From Virgisporangium aurantiacum (GTDB lineage Bacteria > Actinomycetota > Actinomycetes > Mycobacteriales > Micromonosporaceae): a stretch of 64,000 bases of DNA. The translations under genes were made by a program, and so were the position numbers. The notes under the pieces are model-generated. The model searched no databases. It saw only the letters and a list, made by a program, of their open reading frames with translations, and had not been told where the DNA came from. The first letter of the stretch is position 1. Each line of letters starts with the position of its first letter. The stretch covers positions 62,001-126,000 of the forward strand of contig NZ_BOPG01000031.1 of the NCBI RefSeq assembly GCF_016863635.1. Reading direction: 5' to 3'. Positions 33,200 through 40,592 of this stretch are shown in pieces.

Positions 33200-36100
33200 A
33201 TGGCGGATCTGCGATTCGGGGTACTCGGTCCACTCGACATCACGCGGCGTGGCGCGCCCGTCGTCGTCGGTGGGGGAAAGCTGCGGGTACTGCTGGCGAG
33301 CCTCCTGCTGGAGGCCAACACCACGGTGTCGACGGACCGGCTGGCCGAACGCCTGTGGGGCGAGCGGCTGCCGGCCAGCGCCCGCAAGAGTGTCCAGCTG
33401 CTCGTGCTGCGGCTGCGCCGGGTCCTCGACGACGACGTGATCGAAACCAGCCCGACCGGTTACCGGCTGCGGGTGCGGCCCGACCGCGTCGACCTGCTCC
33501 GGTTCCGGGATCTCACCGAGGCGGCCCGGGGTGCGGCGAGCACCGGCGCCGGTGAGCGGGAACTGGCGCTGCTGATCGAGGCGCTGGCGTGTTGGCGCGG
33601 CCCGGCACTCGCCGACGTACCGTCGGCCGCCCTGCAGCGGGAAGAGGCGGCGCGACTCGGCGAGGACCGGCTCCGCGCCCGGGAACGGGTGGTCCGGCTC
33701 AGCCTCGACCTCGGCCGGCACCGGGAGATCATCGGGGAACTCACCGAGCTCACCCGCGAACAGCCGTGGCAGGAGACGTTCTGGGCGTACCTGATCCACG
33801 CGCTGCACCGGTCCGGCCGGCGGGCGGACGCGTTGGACACCTACCGCGACGTCTACCGGAAGTTCACCGACGAGCTGGGCGTGGAACCCGGCGCGGAGAT
33901 CCAGCGCGTGCACCGCCTGGCGCTGGCCGACGCCGCCGATGCCGCCGCCGCGACAACGCTGCCGACCACCATCTGCCAGGTACCCGCGGACGTCCACCGG
34001 TTCGTCGGCCGTACCGACCCGGTCGCCTCGCTCCTGACGCTGCCCGACGAACCGCACCGGCCGTGGACAGTGGTGATCTCGGGTCCGCCCGGCGTCGGAA
34101 AGACCGCGTTCGCCGTGCACGTCGCCCGGCGGATCGCGCCCCGGTTCCCCGACGGCCAGCTCCACGTCGACCTGCAGGGCTTCGCCGTCGACCCGCCGAT
34201 GGACCCGGCGGCGGCGTTGACCCGTTTCCTCACCGCCCTCGGCATCCGGCCGGACCCGGTCCCGGGCGACGTCGAGGCCCGGGCGGCCCTGTTCCGCAGC
34301 GCGGTGGCCGGCAAGCGGATGCTGCTGCTGCTCGACAACGCGATCGACGCCGAGCAGGTGCGTCCGCTGCTGCCCGGCCAGCCCGGCTGCGTCGTCCTCG
34401 TCACCAGCCGCAACGACCTGCGCGGCCTGGCCGTGCATCCCGGCGCCGACCACGTGCCGCTGGACGTGCTCACCGAGACCGAGTCCGCGGCCGTCCTCAC
34501 CGACCTGCTCGGTGCCGACCGGGCCGCGGCCGAACCCGAAGCGCTGGCCGGACTCGCCCGGGCCTGCGCCCACCTTCCGCTCGCCCTCCGGATCGCCGGC
34601 GCCAACCTCGCCGCCGATCCGCACCGGGGCATCGGCGAGTACACGGCCGCGATGACCACGCCGGGCCGGCTCACCGAACTCACCATCGACGGCGACGAGC
34701 ATTCGGCCGTACGCATGGCCTTCGACCTGTCGTACCGACGCCTGTCCGACGACGACCGGCGGCTGTTCCGGTTGCTGGGTCCGGTGCCGGGTCCGGACGT
34801 CGGAGTGCCGGCGGCGGCCGCGTTGACCGGTGCGGCGCACGCGGACGTGCGGCGCGCCCTCGACCGGCTGGTGGCGGCCAACCTGGTGCACCGTCCGCGG
34901 CACGGCCGCTACCAGCTCCACGACCTGATCCGGGAGTACGCCGCCGAATGCGCCGCCGCCGACGGCTCGGCCGAGGACGCCGTCGTCACGCTGATCGACT
35001 TCTTCATCGACACCGCGACCGACGCGGCCCGCCTGCTCTACCAACACCCCGGCCCCCCGTCGGCGCCGGGGGGCCGGGGCCTCCCGCTGGCCACCGAGGC
35101 GACCGCGCTGCAATGGCTGGACCAGGAACGGCCGAACCTGGTCGCCGCGATCCGGTGGGCCGCCGTCCGTCCCGCGGTGTGCGGACGCGCCTGGCGGCTC
35201 GCCGACGCGCTGTGGGGCTACCTCGCCAGCCGGGGCGCCGCCGGTGAGGCGGTCACCGCCTGCACGGCCGCGCTCGACGCCGCCCGGGAGCGCGGTGACC
35301 GGTCCGCGGAAACCTCCCTGCGCGCGCTGCTGGGGACGATCCAGTACAACCTGCACCACTACGACCCGGCCGTCGACCACTACCTCGCCGGGCTCCGCGC
35401 GGCCCGTGACCTGGGCGACACCCGCGCCGAGGGCGACGCGCTGTGCAACACGGGTCGGGCGTACTGGCGGATGGGTCGACCCGCGGAGGCGCTCCGCTGC
35501 TACGGCGAGGCCCTCACCGTCAGCCGCGCCGCGGGTCACCTCGAGGTCGAGATCGCCGCCCTGAACCTGTCCGGGACCGTCCACCTCTTCAGCGGCCGGC
35601 CGCGGACCGCCGTCGACTGGTACGAACGGGCCCTGACCCTCGCCCGCACCGCCGGCGACCGCGAAGCGGTGCACCGTGCCGTCCACGGCCGGGGGAACGC
35701 CCGGCAGGCGCTCGGGATGCTCGACGACGCGACCGTCGACCACACGCTCGTCCTCACCTACTGCCGGGCCTCCGGCCGTGGCTTCGGAGAGACCGCGTCG
35801 CTGCTCAACCTCGCCGAGATCGAGGTGGACGCCGGCCGCCCCCGGCCGGCGATGGCCCATGCCGACGAGGCACTGCGCCGCGGCCGCGAGATCGGCGACG
35901 TCCGGGCACAGGCCCGCGCCCACGAGTACACCGCCGCCGCCTGGAGCATGCTCGGCGACCATCCCCGGGCGATCACCCTCGGCCACGAGGGACTGCGGCT
36001 CGCGGACACCGTCCACGCCCAGTTCGCCGTGGCGTCCGTCGCGCTCGTCCTGGCCGCCGCGTACCGCGGGAACGGGGACCCGGACTCGGCACTCCACTAC

Positions 36101-36349
36101 GCCGAGGTCGGCCTCCGCACCGCCCGGGACAGCGGCCACCTCCTGGTCGAGGCCGCCGCGCTGAGCGAGGTGGCGCACGCCCACCTCGACCTCGGCGCCG
36201 TCGACCTGGCGCGCGACCACGCCCGTTCGGCGCTCCGGCTCGCCCGGGAGCGGGGCCAGGCCCTGGTCGAGCCCGGCGCCCGCCGCGTCCTGGCCGCCGT
36301 CCGGATCCATGGGACGAGCATGCGCACCGGTGGCTTCACGGCGGTTTGA
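33200..36349 (+). CDS. AfsR/SARP-type regulator with NB-ARC and TPR domains (copy 3)
   Basis: 1049 residues, the longest of the three. DNA-binding domain about 1-93 (FGVLGPLDITRRGAPVVV), activation domain about 95-245, NB-ARC with Walker A SGPPGVGKTA and RMLLLLDNAIDAEQVRPLLPGQ, and an HDLIREYAAECAA winged helix. About ten TPR-like repeats follow (from about 660). ATG 33200; TACGGT at 33182 may be its -10, giving a very short leader. A 9-bp hairpin begins 5 nt after the stop. Divergent from the LuxR-type response regulator. Confidence 0.9.
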   Translation: MADLRFGVLGPLDITRRGAPVVVGGGKLRVLLASLLLEANTTVSTDRLAERLWGERLPASARKSVQLLVLRLRRVLDDDVIETSPTGYRLRVRPDRVDLLRFRDLTEAARGAASTGAGERELALLIEALACWRGPALADVPSAALQREEAARLGEDRLRARERVVRLSLDLGRHREIIGELTELTREQPWQETFWAYLIHALHRSGRRADALDTYRDVYRKFTDELGVEPGAEIQRVHRLALADAADAAAATTLPTTICQVPADVHRFVGRTDPVASLLTLPDEPHRPWTVVISGPPGVGKTAFAVHVARRIAPRFPDGQLHVDLQGFAVDPPMDPAAALTRFLTALGIRPDPVPGDVEARAALFRSAVAGKRMLLLLDNAIDAEQVRPLLPGQPGCVVLVTSRNDLRGLAVHPGADHVPLDVLTETESAAVLTDLLGADRAAAEPEALAGLARACAHLPLALRIAGANLAADPHRGIGEYTAAMTTPGRLTELTIDGDEHSAVRMAFDLSYRRLSDDDRRLFRLLGPVPGPDVGVPAAAALTGAAHADVRRALDRLVAANLVHRPRHGRYQLHDLIREYAAECAAADGSAEDAVVTLIDFFIDTATDAARLLYQHPGPPSAPGGRGLPLATEATALQWLDQERPNLVAAIRWAAVRPAVCGRAWRLADALWGYLASRGAAGEAVTACTAALDAARERGDRSAETSLRALLGTIQYNLHHYDPAVDHYLAGLRAARDLGDTRAEGDALCNTGRAYWRMGRPAEALRCYGEALTVSRAAGHLEVEIAALNLSGTVHLFSGRPRTAVDWYERALTLARTAGDREAVHRAVHGRGNARQALGMLDDATVDHTLVLTYCRASGRGFGETASLLNLAEIEVDAGRPRPAMAHADEALRRGREIGDVRAQARAHEYTAAAWSMLGDHPRAITLGHEGLRLADTVHAQFAVASVALVLAAAYRGNGDPDSALHYAEVGLRTARDSGHLLVEAAALSEVAHAHLDLGAVDLARDHARSALRLARERGQALVEPGARRVLAAVRIHGTSMRTGGFTAV

Positions 36350-36354
36350 TCCCC

Positions 36355-36378
36355 GCCGGCCGGATGAAGCCGGTCGGC
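36355..36378. terminator. Hairpin terminator between convergent genes
   Basis: GCCGGCCGG (36355-36363) pairs with CCGGTCGGC (36370-36378) through nine base pairs including one G-U (on the + strand transcript), loop ATGAAG. It follows the AfsR/SARP copy 3 stop by 5 nt and faces the end of the small membrane protein gene. Confidence 0.65.
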
Positions 36379-36388
36379 AGGCGCACGG

Positions 36389-36772
36389 TCAGCCGCTGTC
36401 GAAGCGGGTCCACTCCGCCGGGTACGCCGGCACCGGCCGGCGGCTCTCCACCGCGGCGCTGATCCACCACGGCGCCGCGACCAGCAGACCCGCGACCACC
36501 CCCCACGCGGTGCTGCCGTAGGGGACGGCGGCGCTGACGGCGAACACCGTCGTCTGGACGGCGACGTAGCCGACCCTGGCCATCCGCTGACCGTTGCGCA
36601 GCAGCAGCGGTGCGACCGTCGCCGTCAGCAACCGGCCCCAGATCCAGCCGATCACCAGGGCGGAGAGGTACGCGACGCCGACCGCCACCCGATGGCGCGT
36701 CGGAGCCGTTGCCACGGTCGCCGCGACCAGGCCGGCACCGGCACCGACCACGACGCCGCCGGCCACGCACAC
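36389..36772 (-). CDS. Small four-helix membrane protein, hypothetical
   Basis: About 127 residues from the GTG at 36772. Hydrophobic stretches: VCVAGGVVVGAGAGLVAATVA, VAVGVAYLSALVIGWIWGRLL, VGYVAVQTTVFAVSAAVPYG and WGVVAGLLVAAPWWISAAV. No family recognised. The open frame continues upstream to 37141, but that part is antisense to the TPR remnant and lacks membrane or domain character, so it is excluded. The start is weakly supported: there is no clear ribosome site. The gene may itself be truncated at its 5' end by whatever broke the TPR gene. Confidence 0.5.
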   Translation of the reverse strand: MCVAGGVVVGAGAGLVAATVATAPTRHRVAVGVAYLSALVIGWIWGRLLTATVAPLLLRNGQRMARVGYVAVQTTVFAVSAAVPYGSTAWGVVAGLLVAAPWWISAAVESRRPVPAYPAEWTRFDSG

Positions 36773-36774
36773 CC

Positions 36775-37187
36775 GGGCGTACAGGCGCTGAACCGGGTCG
36801 TGGAACAACGCCGGGCGGCGCTGGCCGGCGCCGCCGACACCGACCGGGCGAGCCGGGCCTATCTCCTGGCCGTCGCCCTGAACCTGCGGTACAACCGGTT
36901 CGCGGATGTCGCGGCGATGCGCGAGGCCGTTGGACGAGGGCGTATCCCGGCTGCGCCAGGCCGTGGCGGACGCCCATCCCGACGATCCGCGGCGGGCCAG
37001 CCTCCTGGGAATGCTCGCGGTCGGGCTCGTGCTGCGCCACCGGCACTCCCACAGCGGCAGCGATCTGGAGGAGGCGCACCGGACGATCGAACTGGCGGCG
37101 TTCACCGCCCATCCGTTCGACCCCGCCAGCGCGGGTTTCAAGCCGACCTGGGACCTGATTCAGACCCTCCGCCGGGCCCGAGGTTGA
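36775..37187 (+). pseudogene. Frameshifted remnant of a TPR-repeat (CHAT-type) protein
   Basis: Two reading frames together give a typical tandem-TPR sequence. The first, about 36780-36930, reads ALNRVVEQRRAALAGAADTDRASRAYLLAVALNLRYNRFADVAAM. It continues in a different frame from about 36930 as LDEGVSRLRQAVADAHPDDPRRASLLGMLAVGLVLRHRHSHSGSDLEEA and onward to the stop at 37187. The upstream part of the gene is missing. The repeats resemble those of caspase-like CHAT or VMAP-type proteins, but no catalytic domain remains. One frameshift and a 5' truncation argue for a decaying gene. Confidence 0.55.
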
Positions 37188-37214
37188 CGAGCGGATCCGG
37201 CCGCGGATAGCCTC

Positions 37215-37242
37215 TTTCGAGAAGATATCGAAACTTTTCGAT
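37215..37242. promoter_or_regulatory. CGAAA/TTTCG operator-like boxes upstream of GH30 gene
   Basis: ATCGAAA-CT-TTTCGAT (37227-37242) is a perfect dyad, and a further TTTCGA half-site lies at 37215-37220. CGAAA/TTTCG boxes are known in actinomycete xylanase promoters. The dyad ends 26 nt before the GH30 start, a good place for a repressor. Confidence 0.6.
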
Positions 37243-37268
37243 GGATTGGTCAACCGGCAGGGGTTGAG

Positions 37269-38711
37269 ATGAAGGTGCGCGCGACGATCGCATGCGCTCT
37301 GGCGTCCACGACGGTTCTGGCCCTCGGCGTGGCTCCGGCCGAAGCGTCGACGCCGGCCGGAGCGCCGGCCGGCGGGGTCGCCGGCACCATCGGTTTCCGG
37401 CAGCGGCTCCAGCCGATCGACGGGCTCGGTTTCGCGTCGCCGTTCCAACGCTCGACGCTCATCCGCGGCGATCGTGGCCTGTCCCCGGAAAGTACGCGGG
37501 CCATTCTCGACCTGCTGTTCAGCCGCGAGACGGGCGCCGGAAGTTCGATCCTGCGCATCGGCGTCGGCTCGTCGACCGACGACGTCTACGACCACATGAA
37601 GACCATCCTTCCCACCGACCCGGGCGGACCGGCGGGTGTCCCGCAGTACGTCTGGGACGGCGACGACGGCGCGCAGGTGTGGCTGGTCAAGCAGGCACAG
37701 GCGTACGGCGTGCGGCGCTTCTTCGCCGACGCCTGGAGCGCGCCCGGGTTCATGAAGACCAACGGCACCGACGCCAACGGCGGGGAACTGTGCGGCGTGC
37801 CGGGCACCGCCTGCGCCAGCGGCGACTGGCGTGCGGCGTACGCCGACTACCTGGTGCGGTATCTGCGCTTCTACCGGCAGGAAGGCATCCGGATCACCGA
37901 CATCGGTTTCACCAACGAGCCGGACTGGACCGCCTCGTACGCCTCGATGCGCTTCACCCCGGAGCAGGCCGTCGACTTCATCAAGGTGTTCGGTCCGACG
38001 CTGCGCCGGTCGGGTCTGGGCACCCAGCTGGTGTGCTGCGACTCCTTCGGCTGGGAGCACCAGGCGCCGTACAGCGCCGCGATCGAGGCGGACCCGGCCG
38101 CCGACCGGTACGTGAAGACCCACACCGCGCACTTCTACGCCAGCCGGGCCTCGGGCCCGCTGCCTACCGACGCGCGGGTGTGGATGTCGGAGTGGACCCC
38201 GAACGGCAACGTCTGGAACGAGGCGTGGGACGACGGCACACCGGCGTCCGGGTTCTCCATGGCGGAGAGCATCCACGAGGCGTTCGCCGTGGGCCGGGCC
38301 ACCGGGTACGTCTCCTGGGTCGGCGCCTCGCTCGGCGCCACCCGCGCGTTCATCCAGATCGCCACAGCGGGCGACGGGTACCGCGTCTCGAAACGGTTGT
38401 GGGCCTTCGCGGGCTACTCACGGTTCGTCCGGCCCGGTGCCGTGCGGGTGCCGGCAACCGTCGCCGACCCCGACGTGAAACTGACCGCCTTCCGCAACGC
38501 CGACGGCTCGATGGTCGTCGAGCTTCTCAACGCCGGCACCGCGACCGTGAATACCACTTTCACCACCGACGTCGGAATACACCACGCGACGACCTATCTG
38601 ACCGACGAGACCCACTCGCTGGAACGGATCGGCGGATCCCGGGTGCCCGGCGGACACCGCGTGTCGGCGCAGCTGCCGGCCAGATCGCTGACGACGCTGG
38701 TGCTCCGGTAG
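37269..38711 (+). CDS. Secreted GH30-family glycoside hydrolase (xylanase or glucanase)
   Basis: 480 residues. Signal peptide about 1-28. The catalytic barrel starts with QRLQPIDGLGFASPFQ, the characteristic GH30 opening. Acid/base E217 in GFTNEPDWTASY and nucleophile E308 in WMSEWTPNGNV are present, with a FFADAWSAPGFMKTNG loop. The C-terminal beta-sandwich (about 390-480, SRFVRPGAVRVPATVADPDVKLTAF) is the side domain fused to all GH30 barrels. Likely substrates are glucuronoxylan or beta-1,6-glucan; which one is unresolved. CGAAA/TTTCG boxes upstream suggest induction by plant sugars. The convergent fusion gene ends only 3 nt away. Confidence 0.9.
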   Translation: MKVRATIACALASTTVLALGVAPAEASTPAGAPAGGVAGTIGFRQRLQPIDGLGFASPFQRSTLIRGDRGLSPESTRAILDLLFSRETGAGSSILRIGVGSSTDDVYDHMKTILPTDPGGPAGVPQYVWDGDDGAQVWLVKQAQAYGVRRFFADAWSAPGFMKTNGTDANGGELCGVPGTACASGDWRAAYADYLVRYLRFYRQEGIRITDIGFTNEPDWTASYASMRFTPEQAVDFIKVFGPTLRRSGLGTQLVCCDSFGWEHQAPYSAAIEADPAADRYVKTHTAHFYASRASGPLPTDARVWMSEWTPNGNVWNEAWDDGTPASGFSMAESIHEAFAVGRATGYVSWVGASLGATRAFIQIATAGDGYRVSKRLWAFAGYSRFVRPGAVRVPATVADPDVKLTAFRNADGSMVVELLNAGTATVNTTFTTDVGIHHATTYLTDETHSLERIGGSRVPGGHRVSAQLPARSLTTLVLR

Positions 38712-38714
38712 GTC

Positions 38715-39932
38715 TCACGACGCGTCGGTGCGGCGGTGCGGGGAGACGCGGGCCGCGCGCGCGGCGTCCACCCGCTCTCCCGCGCGGCGCATCGCGTCCG
38801 TCGCCTCCGGCAGGAACGACCAGAACAGCGGGAAGTTGTGGGTGTCGACGGGGTAGAGCTCCAGGCTCGCGTCCACTCCGCAGGCGGTGGCGCGGTCGAC
38901 CAGTTTTCGGGCGTCGTCCAGGAGCGGGTCGCCGGTGCCGGCCTGGACGAGCATCGGCGGCAGCCCGGACAGGTCGGCGTAGAGGGGGCTGATGGCGGGA
39001 TCGTCGAGCGGGTGTCCGTTCGTGTAGGAGTCGACGAAGCCGCGCAACTGGTCGGCGGTGAGGCCGCTTCCGGCCCCCAGATCGGGCCGGTCGGTCAGCG
39101 CGTTGCGGCTCAGATCCAGCCAGGGGCACAGCATCAGGGCGAGCGCCGGCAGCGGCATGTTCTCGGCCACCAGGCGCACCAGCAGCAGGGTGACGAGCGC
39201 GGCGCCGGCGGAGTCGCCGGCCACCACGACGCTGCCCGGGTCCACGCCGCTGCCCAGCAGCCAGCCGTAGGCGGCGTACGCGTCCTCCACGGCGGCCGGG
39301 AACGGATGTTCCGGCGCCAGCCGGTAGTCGGGCACGATCGCCGCCGTGCGGGTCTGTGCGATCAGCGCCGCGACGGTGGCCCGGTAGCCGAACGCCGACC
39401 CCATCACGAAGCCGCCGCCGTGCAGGTAGAGCAGCACCGTGTCGTCGGGTGGATCGGGCGGGGACAGGCGCAGGCCCGGCACGCCGCCCGCGTTGACCGG
39501 GATCACGGACGTCTCCGGCGGCGGGGGGAACTGCGCCATCATCGCTTCCAGCGCCAGCCGTTGCGCGGAGATGTCGCCCAGGCCACGCGCGTCGACGACC
39601 GGCTCCCACAACCCGCTCATCCGCGCGTCGAGTTGGCCGCCGACCGCGCGGGTCGCCGCAATGCCGCGTTCCAGCGTGGCGAGCACCTGGTGCGCGCTGT
39701 CGAGCAGGGCCTCCCCGGCCAGGGTCAGCTCCACCTGATGGGTGGAGCGCTGGAACAGCTGGCAGCCGACGACCCGTTCCAGCGTCCGGATCTGCCGGCT
39801 CAGGGCCGGTGCCGAGATGTACAGCCGTTCCGCGGCGCGGCTGAAGCTGAGCCCGTCCGCCACCTCCACGAACGCCCGCAGGTGCTTCAGTTCCACGTCG
39901 GTGCGCGGCGAGAAGGGCAGGACACCGGCCAT
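38715..39932 (-). CDS. LysR-type HTH fused to an HSL-family esterase
   Basis: 405 residues in one uninterrupted frame. Residues about 13-72 are a complete LysR HTH (HLRAFVEVADGLSFSRAAERLYISAPALSRQIRTLERVVG), followed by the LysR linker helix to about 103. Instead of the periplasmic-binding-fold effector domain, residues about 105-400 are a hormone-sensitive-lipase-type alpha/beta hydrolase: HGGGF oxyanion hole, nucleophile in GDSAG, Asp in GTGDPLLDD and His in DTHNFP. All catalytic residues appear intact. ATG 39932 is upstream of the HTH; an internal ATG at 39620 could give the esterase alone. Divergent from a RibD-type reductase gene, its probable target. Confidence 0.85.
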   Translation of the reverse strand: MAGVLPFSPRTDVELKHLRAFVEVADGLSFSRAAERLYISAPALSRQIRTLERVVGCQLFQRSTHQVELTLAGEALLDSAHQVLATLERGIAATRAVGGQLDARMSGLWEPVVDARGLGDISAQRLALEAMMAQFPPPPETSVIPVNAGGVPGLRLSPPDPPDDTVLLYLHGGGFVMGSAFGYRATVAALIAQTRTAAIVPDYRLAPEHPFPAAVEDAYAAYGWLLGSGVDPGSVVVAGDSAGAALVTLLLVRLVAENMPLPALALMLCPWLDLSRNALTDRPDLGAGSGLTADQLRGFVDSYTNGHPLDDPAISPLYADLSGLPPMLVQAGTGDPLLDDARKLVDRATACGVDASLELYPVDTHNFPLFWSFLPEATDAMRRAGERVDAARAARVSPHRRTDAS

Positions 39933-40040
39933 GATCCCCAGTATCACCGACAACCGGTCGGGTCGGTCTTGCGAAACCGGTAACAGCGTCTTGCGGTATC
40001 CGACCTTCCCCTTCCGGTGACCGCGGGCGACGGTGGTGAC

Positions 40041-40592
40041 ATGACGCGAAACGTAGTGCTCTACGAGTTGATGTCCCTGGACGGCGTGGCGGAGGAACCG
40101 GGCGAAGGCAACTGGTTCGTCGACGCCGACGAACGTCTGATGGACAACCTCACCCAGGTCGTCGCCCGGCAGGACACCGTGCTGCTGGGCCGGCGGACCT
40201 ACGAGAAGTGGGTCCCGTACTGGCCGACCGCCACGATGCAACCCTTCGCCGACTTCATCAACACCACCCCGAAGATCCTGTTCTCCGCCACCGCTCCGGG
40301 CGACGCCTGGTCCGCGACCACCCACGTGACCGCTCCCGCGGCCGGCTACGTCGCCGACCTGAAACGCCGTGCCGGCGGCGACATCGGCATCCACGGCAGC
40401 ATCACCCTGGCGCGGTCGTTGCTCCGCGAGAACCTCGTCGACGAGCTACGCCTGGTCGTCGCGCCCAGCCTGGCCGGCCGCGGACGCCGCCTGTTCGACG
40501 ACGACGGAGACCTGCGTCGCTTCAGCCTCGTCGACGCCGACCGCTCCGGCGGCTGTCTCCTGCTCCACTACTCCCGGAACTACGAGGCGTAG
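40041..40592 (+). CDS. RibD C-terminal / dihydrofolate-reductase-like protein
   Basis: 183 residues. It opens with the family signature LYELMSLDGVAEEPGEGNWF, continues with LLGRRTYEKWVPYWP and GGDIGIHGSITLARSLLRENLVDELRLVVAPSLAGRGRRLF, and ends in HYSRNYEA. The fold binds NADPH and is shared by DHFR and the riboflavin pathway reductase; stand-alone members have uncharacterised substrates. ATG 40041 is preferred over the in-frame GTG 40017 because the fold begins there. The 3' end overlaps the convergent sugar dehydrogenase gene by 13 bp. Divergent from the LysR-esterase fusion. Confidence 0.85.
   Translation: MTRNVVLYELMSLDGVAEEPGEGNWFVDADERLMDNLTQVVARQDTVLLGRRTYEKWVPYWPTATMQPFADFINTTPKILFSATAPGDAWSATTHVTAPAAGYVADLKRRAGGDIGIHGSITLARSLLRENLVDELRLVVAPSLAGRGRRLFDDDGDLRRFSLVDADRSGGCLLLHYSRNYEA

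Noticed and set aside
18990..36349. Secondary-metabolite gene cluster under the SARP regulators
   Set aside because: No polyketide synthase, NRPS, terpene or lanthipeptide genes are present between or beside them.
36773..37141. N-terminal extension of the small membrane protein
   Set aside because: No domain or membrane character and antisense to the TPR remnant, which gives a recognisable protein in the other strand.
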